Assembly: GCF_007565055.1 (NCBI RefSeq)
Contig: NC_044561.1
Location: 32,753,483-32,817,482, forward strand
DNA from: Rhinopithecus roxellana
Taxonomy: Eukaryota > Chordata > Mammalia > Primates > Cercopithecidae
DNA length: 64,000 nt
Reading direction: 5' to 3'
In this document: one piece after another, positions 11,655-23,756 of the stretch
How positions within the stretch are numbered: the first letter of the stretch is position 1
How the letters are laid out: each line of letters starts with the position of its first letter
Translations under genes and position numbers: made by a program
The notes under the pieces: generated by a model
What the model was told of the DNA's origin: nothing
Seen by the model: the letters and a program-made list of their open reading frames with translations, nothing else
Database searches by the model: none

Positions 11655-11984
11655 TTTTTTCTTTTTCTTTTCTTTTTTTTTTTTGAGACGGAATCTCGCT
11701 CTGTCTCCCAGGCTGGAGTGCAGTGGCACAATCTTGGCTCACTGCAAGCTCCGCCTCCCGGGCTCACGCCATTCTCCTGCCTCAGCCTCCCGAGTAGCTG
11801 GGACTACAGGCGCCCGCCACCTCGCCCGGCTAATTTTCTGTATTTTTAGTAGAGACGGGGTTTCACCGTGTTAGCCAGGATGGTCTCGATCTCGATCTCC
11901 TGTCTTGATCTCCTGAACTCGTGATCCGCCCACCTTCGCCTCCAAAAGTGCTGGGATTACAGGCATGAGCCACTGCGCCTGGCC
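11655..11984 (-). mobile_element. AluY-like, antisense, with internal tandem duplication
   Basis: Poly-T start, full antisense body, ending CACTGCGCCTGGCC. An 11-bp target duplication AAGGAATTCTT flanks it (11644-11654 and 11988-11998). The string CACCTCGCCCGGCTA is a variant I associate with Old World monkey AluY copies. TCGATCTCCTG-like sequence is reiterated at 11886-11920, giving about 20 extra bases. Confidence 0.95.
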
Positions 11985-11998
11985 AGTAAGGAATTCTT

Positions 11999-13254
11999 AA
12001 ATAACATTTACTCTTCCTTATTTTACAACATCACAAAATTAAACTTCCTCAAATAAAGATTGACAGTAAATGTAATCTGTATTTCTTTTCATGCCATCAT
12101 TGGTAGTGAATTGTTTAAATATATAAAACATTCCTGAATAACCTGTAAGAGGACAATTACCTATCTAATTTTTGTCCTTTATGAAATAAAATGTAATCTC
12201 CACCTAATAATTTAAATTGTTTTTACAAGTTGGTCTAACAGGAATGTTTCTTATTCTTCCATTTAAAGAAATAGTTCTTAACTGTCTATATTCTTAACAG
12301 ACTTACTTTGTTTTTACTTTTTGTCATCTTTATAAAATCACAAATCTCCTTTACATTGTGTATTTATGCGAAACATACACTTTTCTTGGATTGTCAAAAC
12401 GAACTCTCTCCCTTAAAAAACATTGTAATATTTAGCTTTAATAGCTTCTCCCCAGAGTGAAAGAAAACCTTATTATTTCTTACTATAAAAGCAAGAATGT
12501 GTCTACGGCAAAATTTCTTTAATAACTGGGACCGGTTCTCACTGTCTTTATATGAACCAATGTCAAGGGTTCATGAGGTTTAATAGCACATAACATTCTC
12601 TCCTAGGGAATAAAACTGTGAAAGGTATCCTGAGTGGAAAATCCACTTTATGATTACTTTCAAAGTAGTTTTGATAGTATATTATCCTTTTCCCGTCAAT
12701 CAGGGATAATATGGATGTTTATATTGATTTTACTTACACTGCATTACCCTCAGAAATTCTACTTCAAAAAAGAATGTCATAATTCGTTTTGTTCTGCTTT
12801 TGAAAGCTCACATGTACATTCCAAAGCATAGCTATTATCCAAGGCAGCCACTGAAAGAGTTGGGGAACCAAGTAATAAAATGGAAATAATATTTAAATTA
12901 TTTGTTAACTGAGCATTAAGTTTCTCTCAAACTTTCTCATAATAGTATATGAATTAACTTCAACTAAATCTTTCAAACTTGTAGTAGTTACCAATAGTCT
13001 GAAACCTAGAGCCTTCTGATGATCTTGATCAGCATAAGAAAATTGAAAGAGACAAAACAATCATATAGATATATATTATATATAGATATATAGATAGAGC
13101 AAGAGTGAGTCAACTAACGGTTGTATTTTTCTGCATTAGCAAAATATATTGCCCAGGATGCTACTACTCCATGAGGGTAATTAATTGTCTACTTTATATT
13201 TTGACTAGGAAGAGTTTTCAAAATTTTTGCTTGCTATTTCCAAATATCTAACTA
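11999..13254. other. Single-copy AT-rich DNA
   Basis: No repeat family recognised except a TA/ATAG-rich low-complexity tract at 13063-13097. A 65-codon frame at 12634-12831 has no support. Confidence 0.5.
13063..13097. repeat. Low-complexity ATAG/TA tract
   Basis: Imperfect ATAGATATAT-type repetition about 35 bp long. Confidence 0.85.
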
Positions 13255-13770
13255 TTTTAGACAGAATTCTCCAGAGAAACAGAATCAATAACATATATAA
13301 AAATATATAGAAAGAGAATTATTATGAGGGATTGGGTCATGTGATTTTGGAGGCTGAGAAATCCCGTCAACTACTGTCTGTAAGCCAGAGACCCAGGAAG
13401 GCAAGTTGTGTAGTGCTGGTCCAAACCTCAAGGTCTGAGAACCAGGGGAATCAATGGCAGAAATTCCATTTTGAGTCCAAAGTCCAGAGAACCAAATAAC
13501 TGATGTACAAAGAAAGAAAAAGATGATGTCCCAACTCAATCAGACACAGCCAGTTCTCCCTTCCTCTGCCTTTTTGTTCTGTTTGGGTCCTCAATGCATT
13601 GGATGATCTCCACCCACACTGTTAAGGGCAATCTTTACTCAGTCTATCAAATTGACACCTTCACAGACCCATCCAGAAATAATGTTTTACCAGCTATTTG
13701 GGCATTCCTTAGCCCAGCCAAGCTGACCTTAGGAAAATTAACCACCCCTTTGTCTATGCATGTGCACACT
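13255..13770 (-). mobile_element. ERVL/MaLR-type solo LTR, antisense
   Basis: Begins near GACAGAATTCTCCAGAGAAAC and ends near GAAAATTAACCACCCC. Between them the order matches a common MLT-type LTR read in reverse, including the GGGCATTCCTTAGCCCAGCC segment. No flanking internal retroviral sequence is seen. The exact family is not certain. Confidence 0.7.
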
Positions 13771-14510
13771 TCAAAGATTCCCAGTCCTGGAGGAATGAGC
13801 TGTCTTTTCTGTAATCACGTCAGATTAATTTAATAGGGAATCTCTCTTTTACTACTAATATGTTTAATTTAAAGCCTTGGTTAACCTCCACACAATGTTA
13901 GGAGTAGAATTAACAATAATACAGTGAGGATGCAGAAATGGCCAGAGGGAAGTTGTTTGATGGAGTTCTAGATCCACCTTTTCCACGACCACACCGATTA
14001 TGGGCTTAGTACTTAAAGAGAAGACTGCAAATAGTTAGGGGAAAAACATTTTCCTCTCTTCCTCCCCAAAGGCTTTTGAGTATGAGAATTGGTGGATTTC
14101 AATAGCACGTTAGTAATCCATACATCTCTCTCACCAATCCACACTTCCTCCACCAACACTTCTCATATGGGATTCCTTTAACTTACCTATATACCTAGAT
14201 ACTTTCTGCCTATGTGGCTCTCATGAAGCTTCAGGATTTTTAAGTTTATGCATCAGGACATTGTGCTGGGCTGCTCTTGGCCATCTTTCAAGTTAGACAA
14301 ATTCCAAACAAAATTTTATAAATCTTATTTTTCAGTGATTTCAGACTCCTCATTTTGAAGTGGTAACTTTACAATAATAATATTTATGTTATTATACTAT
14401 CATATATATCACACATAATACATTATAACATTTAACAAAATGTTGCCATTTATTTAATCTATATGTATAGGAGTAGGTGTGGTGTGTGTATAAATATGTA
14501 AGTATATATT
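13771..14510. other. Single-copy DNA, AT-rich toward the right
   Basis: 14380-14520 is strongly TA-rich. No element recognised. Confidence 0.45.
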
Positions 14511-14640
14511 AATATATACCAAGTACTATTAAACATAGTATAGGCATACTTTCATTAATACTCAGAGCAACTTTGTAAAGAAACTATTGTCCAGAGGCAG
14601 TAAATCAATCATGAAAAATGAAAGTTTACAGCTGTGGTAG
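14511..14640 (-). mobile_element. MIR fragment, antisense
   Basis: ACCAAGTACTATTAAACATAG, then TTAATACTCAGAGCAACTTTG, then CCAGAGGCAGTAAATC follows the antisense MIR order. Confidence 0.65.
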
Positions 14641-15150
14641 ATATGTACGTGATCCAGTCCTTCTGAAGAACTTCTTTCTCCAACTACTGGGAGTGCTGCC
14701 AGCATAAAACTCTCAGCTGTCAGCTTTCTTCAGAAATTGTCCTCAGCTGAAGAGTGCTTTCTGAAGAGCACTCCCTTTCTTAGGGCCAGACCTCATATGG
14801 TGAGTGGGATGATACATTGATATCATGGCTCAGAAACTCTTGTTCTAAATGGTCATTCCAGCTTCCAAGGTCCCTGTGGGGTTTGCTGAGGCTTTTGTTC
14901 TTCCCCTGGCCAATCTTGATTTTTTTTTTAAACCCCCTAAGGTGTAGATCCAGAAACTATTCCCCAATTAACTTCCCGCAACCTGATCTGTGACTTCAGA
15001 GTCAGCTTCTTGTAAAACCCAACCTTCAACAGTGACCATCTAATCTATTGTCAAATCTGATATTCTGTTTTTTTGTAAGTGAAAGAGTGTGCTAATCAGA
15101 TGGAATGCAGGTACAATAGGCACAGACTACAACAGTCCCCAGTGAACTGA
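14641..15150. other. Single-copy sequence, no feature recognised
   Basis: Moderate GC. Contains two echoes of CTCAGCTG near 14710-14750. No known family. Confidence 0.4.
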
Positions 15151-15187
15151 GATTTTATGGTCACTCCAGGTTTCAGGTAATAGAAAC

Positions 15188-15793
15188 ATGGGTTCAATAC
15201 ACTTCTCAAAAGAAGGCATTCATACAGCCAACAGACACATGAAAAAATGCTCATCATCACTCACCATCAGAGAAATGCAAATCAAAACCACAATGAGATA
15301 CCATCTCACACCAGTTAGAATGGCAATCATTAAAAAATCAGGAAGCAACAGGTGCTGGAGAGGATGTGGAGAAATAGGAACACTTTTACACTGTTGGTGG
15401 GACTGTAAACTAGTTCAACCATTGTGGAAAACAGTGTGGCAATTCCTCAAGGATCTAGAACTAGAAATACCTTTTGACCCAGCTATCCCACTACTGGGGA
15501 TATACTCAAAGGATTATGAGTCATACTGCTATAAAGACACATGCACACATATGTTTATTACGGCACTATTCACAATAGCAAAGAGTTGGAATCAACCCAA
15601 ATGTCCATCAGTGACAGACTGGATTAAGAAAATGTGGCACATATACACCATGGAATACTATGCAGCCATAAAAAAGGATGAATTCGTGTCCTTTGTAGGG
15701 ACATGGATGCAGCTGGAAACCATCATTCTCAGCAAACTATTGCAAGAACAGAAAATCAAATACTGCATGTTCTCACTCATAGGTGGGAACTGA
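15188..15793 (+). pseudogene. C-terminal fragment of L1 ORF2p (about 201 codons open)
   Basis: ORF2p is the endonuclease/reverse transcriptase of LINE-1; this piece holds only its C-terminal segment. The Cys-rich motif C-x3-C-x7-H-x4-C is intact (C56, C60, H68, C73 of the frame), followed by the typical MWHIYTMEYYAAIKK stretch. The apparent ATG at 15188 lies in target-site DNA, so the frame is fortuitous at its start. There is no endonuclease or RT domain and no promoter, so it cannot be functional. Confidence 0.95.
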
Positions 15794-16017
15794 ACAATGA
15801 GATCACTTGGACACAGGAAGGGGAGCATCACACACCGGGTCCTATTGTGGGGAGGGGGTAGGGGGAGGGATAGCATTAGGAGATGTACCTAATGCAAATG
15901 ATGAGTTAATGGGTGCAGCACACCAACATGGCACATGTATATACATGTAACAAACCTGCACATTGTGTACATGTACCCTAGAACTTAAAGTATAATAAAA
16001 AGAAAAAAAAAAAAAAA
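15201..16017 (+). mobile_element. Truncated young L1 (L1PA-type) 3' end with 19-bp TSD
   Basis: About 817 bp covering the end of ORF2, the whole short 3' UTR, an AATAAA-type signal and a poly-A tail. AGAAACATGGGTTCAATAC is repeated exactly at 15182-15200 and 16018-16036, a perfect target-site duplication. The 3' UTR resembles the L1PA group (GAACTTAAAGTATAATAAAA). Low divergence and the intact TSD indicate a primate-age insertion. Confidence 0.97.
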
Positions 16018-16199
16018 AGAAACATGGGTTCAATACCACCTTACTAGTTGTGGAATGTTGGGCTGATTATTAACCTTGCTAAGTCTCACTCTTCTCATTT
16101 GTAAAAGCAAGAATAATACCTGCTCTACTGGAGAATTGGAATATTGGGAAGATAATATGTATAAAACATTGATATATTGCCTGGGACTTACATGGGAGA

Positions 16200-16330
16200 T
16201 GTTATCATTATACTCAATTTATAGATGATATGAAACTCAGAGAGATTAAGTAAACCCAAAGTTCACACGTCTCATTACGTGGAGCAGTCAAAATTCAAAC
16301 TCAATTTTCTAATTCTAAAAACCATCTCGA
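16200..16330 (-). mobile_element. Probable MIR fragment, antisense
   Basis: ATAGATGATATGAAACTCAGAGAGATTAAGTAA, split across 16221-16252, and the following CAAACTCAATTTTCTAATTC fit antisense MIR order. Confidence 0.6.
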
Positions 16331-16799
16331 TAATCTATCAATTTGTTGCACTCTTTTTCTGGTCATTTTAAGAATTTATTATTTGAAACTTAAAACATTA
16401 CTCCTTAACTATCTGATGTATTGAGTACTCTTTTGATTATAATTGACAAAAACACACACATTCAAACAAGCTTAGTCAACAAAGAAATTTATTCCCTCAC
16501 ATAGTGGAAAAACTCAGGGGGTGCTCTCTGTACAAGCCTGACTGCTTTCATGCCCTGCAATGGGAATGTAAGAATTTTGCCTTTCTCATTCCATATTTGA
16601 TATATTATTTTCTGTGTTGACTTTGTTTTCAGTCTGACTTTTCTACACATTTGGAAAGATGACTGTTAGCAGCTGCAGGCCAATATAACATGCAATTCCA
16701 GATCTGAGAAAAGCAAAATTCTTTCTTTTCTACCATTCATACTAATCCCATAAAAGACTTTTTGGGTCCTACCTGGGATATGTACCTTTCTGAGGCACA
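16331..16799. other. Single-copy sequence, no feature recognised
   Basis: Nothing interpretable. Confidence 0.4.
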
Positions 16800-17110
16800 C
16801 TTTGACCTCTCATCTTAAACCTCCAAATTTTTCTGCCCTTCCTCTCTCAGCTAGCATTCTTGTTTTTCATTTTACAGGGAAAATGAAAGCAGCCAAAAGA
16901 GAATTTCCTGATGCTCTCATCATCAAATTCATCAGCATACCTGCATCTGAAATCACATTCTTTGCTTTCCTTCCTTTGAGAGTGGCTGGTCTGTCAGTAT
17001 TTTTACCAAAGACCACACCACATCCTATCCTCTTACCAGAGAACATTTTCTTGAAAATGACCACTTCTGTGTTCCCCTTATGCTTTCCCCTATATTGAAT
17101 CATTCCGATT
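16800..17110. repeat. Pyrimidine-rich block, possibly an ancient repeat
   Basis: Open frames exist on both strands (98 codons plus at 16802-17098; 85 codons minus at 16867-17124). This is usual where stops are scarce through composition. The ending CCCCTATATTGAATCATTCCGATTATCAT resembles an old mammalian interspersed repeat whose name I cannot give. No protein domain is recognised in either frame. Confidence 0.35.
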
Positions 17111-17876
17111 ATCATTTGTTTCAAATGAAGAATTATAATTCAAGTATTTCTTTTAGTGCAATGAGTGAGAGATAAACGTTACAGTTAACGTTAAGATGGT
17201 TCAGAAGATAAAACTTCTTTTTGCACCATGTTGGAAACTATTGGAGTACTATCTTCACAATATAACTCTCCATACAAGCACTTCATTGCTCCTCAATTTT
17301 TCTGCCTTTCTCCAACACAATACCTGATACTGCCCTACTTTCTATTCTCTTGTATCCTTGTTTTTTTCCTAATTGAGAGCGAACAGTGATGATAATTAAA
17401 CAATTGAGTGAAAACCAACTCCTGTGATATGCTAGATGCTTAGGTAACATCTTCTGCTCGAGTTACTGAGACTTCACCTACTTTGAAGCTACTGATCTCA
17501 AAGAACCTTAAGGAATAATTATTGAGGAGATAATTTTAGAAAACTTTGAATTTATAAGGAAATGTTGTCCAGGAAAATTACAGGGTCCATTTTTGACCAG
17601 GCTTGAGACATATTTGGTACAGAGAATATTAGGGAGTGGTTAGTCAGAATGGCTGCTTTGGAAAATGAATTTAACTGTAAGAAGTCTGTTGAGTACATAT
17701 AACAGTGGAACAAAATGGTGGTGGAGGTGAAAGTTCAGTTCATATGATACATTTTGACTTCAAATTTCTAGTCTCTGATGATTGAGAAGGTACCACTGAA
17801 GAAAGGTTTGATTTTCAAAGAGAAGCAGCTAATGTCCCATGACACCATTAATAAAAAAAAAAAAAATAGGTAACAC
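17111..17876. other. Single-copy sequence with a short A tract
   Basis: A poly-A tract lies near 17853-17866 immediately before the next MIR. Otherwise nothing recognised. Confidence 0.4.
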
Positions 17877-18060
17877 TTCAGAGTTTGCAAAGTTCATTTA
17901 TTTTGGTTATCTAATTCAAAAGTGACACAACCTTATGAGGTAGCAATTGCTATACTTTAATAAGGAATGGAAACTAAGAGAAATTAAGTAAGATTTACCT
18001 TGGATTTCCAAGATAATACAATAGGTGAGTCAAACTCAGGCTATAGGTAAAGAAAGTGGC
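17877..18060 (-). mobile_element. MIR, antisense
   Basis: CTTATGAGGTAGCAATTGCTA, GGAAACTAAGAGAAATTAAGTAA and GGTGAGTCAAACTCAGGC follow antisense MIR order. Confidence 0.75.
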
Positions 18061-18714
18061 CACTCAGTTCTAGAATGTGTATGTTCAACATTGTAGAGTG
18101 CTGCTCTCTTTTGAAAAATGGCCCCAAGTGAAGCATGCTGTCCAGTATTCACTATTTTGTATAGTTTTTAACCAAAATAAATGGGGGCTTGCGCTATGTA
18201 AACAAGAGGATGTGGCATTTTTCTTTCTTTCTCTCTCGTAATGTGTACTCTGTAGGAAGCCAGCTACAGTTTATGAAGTTCAAGAACACTGAAGATTCTA
18301 AGTTTGAGAGAGCCCAAGCTACGCATATGAAGAAACCACATAAAGAAAAAGAGCTATAGTGTCTGCTCTTAGCAATCCCACCTGAGGTGTCAGTTATGTG
18401 AATAAAGATGCTTTCTTGGTTGTCCAGTCCAGTTGAACTTTCAGATGACTCTAGATTCTGCTATCATCTGACCAAAACTCCAGGAGATAGCTCAAGTGAG
18501 AACCAGTAGAGCTCTGTCAACACACATTATCATAAATACTTATTTTGGTTTCCAAGTTTGGGGGTGACTTTTGGTGCAGCATTAGATAAAACCCAGCTTG
18601 TCGCCCAATTTGGGGAAGGGGAGAAATAAAAGGATCACATAAGGTAAGTAAGGGGCATTGCTTTGCAAACTTTGAAAAATACTATATAGTATGTGTGGAT
18701 GTAGTGAAATACAT
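18061..18714. other. Single-copy sequence, no feature recognised
   Basis: Moderate complexity. No frame above 60 codons and no family match. Confidence 0.4.
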
Positions 18715-18900
18715 AGAGACTCAGAAGTCATAAGCCCTTAGTTTGAATCCTCCTCTGGGTAATTTCTCACTCTGTGACTCTTGGATAAATCACACTCAGT
18801 TTCTCCTGGTCTAAATGCGATTATCAGTAAAATTATGATAATAAAGCCTTGCTCTGTTTAGAGTCTTAGGTGAGAAAATATAGTGTGTAAATGATTTTGT
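18715..18900 (+). mobile_element. MIR
   Basis: GTTTGAATCCTCCTCTGG, CACTCTGTGACTCTTGGATAA, CAGTTTCTCCTGG and GTAAAATTATGATAATAA match the MIR core in sense order. Confidence 0.8.
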
Positions 18901-19035
18901 AAATTTTATAAAATTATACAGATATATTTCATATTGCTATTATTATAATTAAAAATACAGAGTCAGGATAACGTGGTCCTGTGCACAAGAGGCCGATTAT
19001 ATTTGAAATAATCGAACAGAATTTGAGCACGGGAA

Positions 19036-19190
19036 TCATTCACCCCTTCATTCAACATGCTATTTAGCACTGACTATGCATCAGAAACTGTGCTCAAATC
19101 TTTGTATCTGACACTGAAAAAAAAAAAAAAAAAACAGATAAAAACACTGTCTTTGTGGAGCTTACACTCTAACTATTATCAAATAAGTGA
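19036..19190 (-). mobile_element. L2 3' end, antisense, with internal poly-A run
   Basis: CATTCAACATGCTATTTAGC, CTATGCATCAGAAACTGTGCTC and TGTGGAGCTTACACTCTAAC follow the common antisense L2 3' end. An A18-type run (about 19117-19134) lies inside it. Confidence 0.65.
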
Positions 19191-20889
19191 TGTCCATTTA
19201 GTTGGCTTCTATTAACATTATAGGAATCAAATTATGCTCTGATTATTCGCAGTCATCATAGTGCTGGTGGTGGCAAAGTGACGACTTTTGTGGTGATAAT
19301 GCCAGAGAATTTTTATTTTGAAGCAGTCGTAGCATAATTAATTATTAATTCTTGTGAGAATGATTGAAAATTCCATCACACTGTTTGGCAAAGGTAGAGG
19401 GGGAAATTCAGCATCATATTGTTCTTGGAAAATAACAATTTCCTAGGTTTCTTTAGTTTAGAAATAGTGAAATATGAAATCTGATGTTTCTTGTGAAAAT
19501 GTAGTAAAACAGAGACTTATCTGAAAAGGTTACTTCCCTCCTATTATAAGCACTTGAGGAATCAAACATGGACCAGTTTTCCATGAAAATAATTTGCTTT
19601 AAATTATTGGAAGTGCCTGAAAAGGAAAAACATATTATTAAATGGGCCTGTCACATAGAAAAATACAAAATACACTTTGTGGACATATGAGTACTGCCTT
19701 TCTAGGTTTACAGCATGAAATGTCAGAAATAATAGTACTTGAAAAGATACGAATTTAGAATGGTGTGATGTTGCCAAAGTGAACAGTATCACTTACATGC
19801 TTACCAACAACCTGCAGGTTTGAGATAAAAAGGAATCCTGTTTCAATTCCATGAAAGACTATGCCTACTATATATCATGTAAATGAATTTCTAAAAACTT
19901 ATATGCTTAATAGTTATTTCAGGATTGCTAACCCTCAGAAAGAAGATGACCACAGGAGTCAGATAATTCTAAAATATAAGGGAGTTGAGAGAAAAGACAT
20001 TTGTTGAATCAAATGGGTAAGGAAAGGAAATGGATCCAATTCTTTACAGCTACATTGTATTATTTAGGAAGGTAACATTACCTTCTGAATATTGAAAAGC
20101 ATTTCTGAAAAGGTCAAGTTTAAAAAAGGCTGAATCTTGATCTTAAATTGGATTTACATTACATATGTAATAGAAATCTTGTTTTTATCTTATTAGCAAG
20201 TGCTCATGAAAACATTTTTATTTCTAGTGATAGTACATTTGACCATAATATGAGAAAGAAGAGAGTGATAGCAATACAAATGATGATGTGAGGGCATATG
20301 GAAATTATCTCCTCCATATAACAATTAAAAATGTGCAAAAATAATCAGAATCAGCTCTTTTAAAACTCTGGAAATTAGCCAAATGTTTTGGGGAATCTAA
20401 AAATAATTTATTTGATAAACAAAAGACAAAAAGAGAAAGAAAGGCTAAATTATGGTAAAAACTGAAAGCTTTGTGGTATTTTAAGCTGCCTATTCTCATC
20501 ATCCTCTCCCAAGTTCTACAGTTACCTTGACTTCAATTGCTGACAACTAGTAGCCTGGCAACCTTCAGCTTAGTTCCCTGAGAATTATTGTTTGAACTGG
20601 AGCGTGGCTTACTGCAAGATACCACTTATAAAACTGTCTTTATTTGACCTCATTTGTAGCTGGCCCATGAAAGTCTTTTTAACTAGTATACTTATTGAAA
20701 ACATTGAAAGGCAAATTTTTAAAATTTTTTAAAAGTTAGGGCAAATAATACAGTAGCTGTAAAACTTAAAAAGCTAGGAGATGAAATGTAAATAGGAGTT
20801 TTGAAGACTTCTGACATATTACTGGCACTATAAAAGGTCACATATATATGACTGTGCACGTTCTAAGCACAATGCTTATTCTTAAGAAA
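19191..20889. other. Single-copy AT-rich DNA
   Basis: About 1.7 kb without a recognised repeat. Open frames of 62-65 codons on minus (19604-19792, 20305-20502) look like chance. Confidence 0.5.
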
Positions 20890-23071
20890 GATAAGAGAAG
20901 GCCCTAAGCTTTCACCTCCAGATGACTATGAGGCTATGGGAAAGCAGAATGTGAAGACTAAGGCAGAGCTGTTAACCAACTGGCTGGGTGTTAAAGGTGT
21001 GCCCCAAAATGCACACAGAGTCACTAAGCAGAGACCAGAAGAGTTACAGGTTCCAGGCCTTTAATGAAATTTCTGTCTATTCTTTCACTGGCTAGTAAGT
21101 TAAGCAAACAGAGACTTCACTGTTCAAACATGATAAAAACCAAAAACTTTAGACAATTAGTTCAGAAAAGTCACTAAAGAAACAAATTACAACAAAACAA
21201 ACGGCAAAATCAACAAAATTTGAAGGGAGTAAAATATAATTTTCAGAGTTGTCACATTTTTATTATTTAAAATGTTCAGTTTTCAATAAAACCTTATAAA
21301 GCATACAAAAAAATAAGAAAATATGGCTCATACACAGGAAAAAACACACAGTCGATAAAACTGTCCATGAGAAAGCTCAGGTGTTTGGCTTACTAGACCA
21401 AAAAAAATGTATTTAATAACTAAAATAAACTATTTCTGAAAAGCTAAAGGAACATTTGAGAATAATGTCTCACCAAATGAATAATACTAATAAACAATTA
21501 TATAAATACATATTAATTATAGAATTAAAATGTATAATAACTGTATAAAAATGTAGTAGAGTGACTTAACAGCAAATTTCAGCAGGCAGGGAAAAGAGTT
21601 AGCTAACTTAAATATAGGTCAATGAGATTATCTGATGCAAGAAACAGAAAGAAAAAGAAATAAGGACAAATGGACAAACTTAGAGATAGCATCAAGCATA
21701 CCAAAATATGCGTAATGGGAGTCCCAAAAGGAGAGGGAACAGAGGAAGAGAAATAAGGCGTAAAAATATATGAAGAATAACACAAAACATAGTTAAAAAC
21801 TTCCAAAACTTGATAAAGAATATTAACTTGCACATCCAAGAAGATCTATGACTCCCAAGTAGGATAAACTCAAAGAGATTCACATTTTTAAAAAATTACA
21901 ATTAAACAATCAAAAGAAAATGACAAAGAGAGAATTTTGAAAACAACAAGAGAGGAGCAACTCATCATGTGCAAACGAGTCTGAATAATTTTTCACTGAT
22001 TTTTCATTAGAAACCATGGAAACCAGAGGCAGTGAGATGACATTTTTAAAGTTTTGAAAGTAAATGACTATCAATGAATAATTTCATAATCAACAAAACT
22101 ATACTTCAAAAATGAAAAAGAAGTGAAAATATTCTCACTTATTAAACCAAAACTGACAGAATCTTTTACTAGCAAAGTTTCCTTGCAAGAAATATTAAAA
22201 GAGGTATTTCAACATGAAATAAAATTACACTTGACAATATCTAGAGTCCATAATAAACAAATGCAAAACAATAGAAAAAGCAAAGATTAAAAATACATGA
22301 GAGTATAAATATATTTTTTATAACTATTTTCTTCTCTCCTACCCGATTCAGAAATAAACTGCATAAGGCAATGGTTATAAGTAATGTACTGATTGGCATA
22401 CAATGAATAAAGATGTAATGTGTGTAATAATACAACGAAGGAAGGAGGAGAGAACAATGCTATTTAGAACCAAAGTTTTGTATGCTATTAAAATTAAGTT
22501 GATAATAAATCTAACTAGATTTTAAAAAATTAAGATACTACTTGTAACCCACCAGGCAACCCTAAGAAAATAATTTACAGGCTGGGCGCGGTGATTCATG
22601 CTTGTAATCCCAGCTCTTTGGGAGGCTGAGGCGGGCCGATCAAAAGGTCAGGAGATCGAGACCATCCTGGCTAACACGGCAAAACCCCATCTCTACTAAA
22701 AATACAAAAAATTAATCAGGCACGGTGGCGGGCGCCTGCAGTCCCAGCTACTCAGGAGGCTGAGGCAGGAGAACGGCGTGAACCCCGGAGGCGGAGCTTG
22801 CGGTGAGCTGAGATCGGGCCACTGCACTCCAGCCTGGGCGACAGAGCGAGACTCCGTCTCAAAAAAAAAAAAAAAGAAAGAAAATCACTTACAAAATATA
22901 ATTAAATCAGTGATAAGGGGATTAATATGGTGCATTAAAAAGTTGACTAAAGAAAAGGCAATCTTAGAAAAATAGAGAAATAAAAAAGCAGAAGATATAG
23001 AAAACAACTGGTAAAATGGCAAATATAAATTCTATGTATCAGTAATTACATTAAATGTATACAGATTAAAA
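20890..23071 (+). mobile_element. L1M element: 5' region, ORF1 and inter-ORF spacer
   Basis: In sense order the sequence follows an old L1M. A 5' part lies near 20990-21400, then the ORF1 region to about 22200 (for example ATGGGAGTCCCAAAAGGAG and AAACCATGGAAACCAGAGG). The inter-ORF spacer ends with AATTACATTAAATGTATACAG. ORF1p is the RNA-binding chaperone of LINE-1; here its frame is destroyed by many stops and indels. An Alu is inserted at 22580. Sequence switches to a retroviral fragment right after 23071. Confidence 0.88.
22580..22879 (+). mobile_element. AluY-like element inside L1M
   Basis: GGCTGGGCGCGGTGATTCATG to a poly-A tail. Imperfect target duplication: GAAAATAATTTACA (22566-22579) and GAAAATCACTTACA (22880-22893), two mismatches. 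It has GAGATCGGGCCACTGC where human AluY usually reads GAGATCGCGCCACTGC. Confidence 0.95.
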
Positions 23072-23079
23072 ATTCCTCC

Positions 23080-23645
23080 TAGGCCTCTGGGCCTGTGATG
23101 GGAGGGGCTGCCATAAAGACCTCTGACATGCCCTGGAGACATTTTCCCCATTGTCTTCGTGATTAACATTTGACTCCTCATTACTTATGCAAATTTCTGC
23201 AGCCAGCTTGAATTTCTTCTCAGAAAATGGGTTTTTCTTTTCTATCACATAATCAGCCTACAAATTCACCAAACTTTTATTCTCTGCTTCCCTTTCAAAC
23301 ATAAGTTTCATCTCCAAACCATACCTTTGTGAATAAATAAAACTAAATGTTTTTAACAGTACCCAAGTCACTTCTTGAATGCTTTGCTCCTTAGAAATTT
23401 AGAGCAGCAGATGCCGTAAATCATCTTTCTCAAGTTCAAAGTTCCACAAATCTTTAGGGCAGGGGGAAAATGCTGCCAGTCTCTTTGCTAAAGTATAACA
23501 GGAGTCACCTTTGCTTCAGTTCCCAACAAGTTCCTCATCTCCATCTGAGACCACTTCAGCCTGGACTTTATTGTCCATATCACTATCAGCATTTTGGTGA
23601 AAGCCATTCAACAAGTCTCTAGGAAGTTCCAAACTACTATGTCAT
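23080..23645 (-). mobile_element. THE1/MST (MaLR) internal fragment, antisense
   Basis: GGCCTCTGGGCCTGTGATGG through to CATTCAACAAGTCTCTAGG matches the internal region of THE1/MST-type MaLR retrotransposons, read antisense. MaLRs are long-dead ERVL relatives. No LTR adjoins it at either edge and no open frame over 60 codons is useful. It lies between two L1 segments, with an AT-rich tract on its right. Confidence 0.8.
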
Positions 23646-23649
23646 TTTT

Positions 23650-23756
23650 TTTCTATAAAACCAGAAAAAAAAACTATTTAATAATTTAATTTAATACTAT
23701 TTAATTAATTTAATTTAATAAAATAATTTAAAACTATTTAAAAACTATTTAATAAT
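23650..23756. repeat. AT-rich low-complexity tract (TTTAAT/ACTATTTAA)
   Basis: Repeated AACTATTTAA and TTTAATTTAATA words, over 90% A+T, at the junction between the MaLR and L1 fragments. Confidence 0.9.

Larger units (their letters stand above)
15150..16197 (+). mobile_element. MIR split by an L1 insertion
   Basis: MIR sequence approaches from the left to GGGTTCAATAC (15190-15200). It resumes at 16021 with the same string, followed by ACTAGTTGTGGAATG, CTAAGTCTCACTCTTCTCATTTG and a degraded tail to about 16197. The L1 between is therefore inserted in the tRNA-derived B-box-like part of the MIR. Confidence 0.75.

Noticed and set aside
15188..15793. 201-codon open frame as a functional gene
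   Set aside because: It is the C-terminus of L1 ORF2p in a 5'-truncated insertion, and its ATG belongs to the target-site duplication.
18715..18900. tRNA-like B box GTTTGAATCC as a tRNA gene
   Set aside because: It belongs to a MIR; there is no cloverleaf or A box with correct spacing.
23080..23645. MaLR internal segment as a potentially active retroviral gene
   Set aside because: Short, antisense fragment with no LTRs and no usable frame; long inactive.
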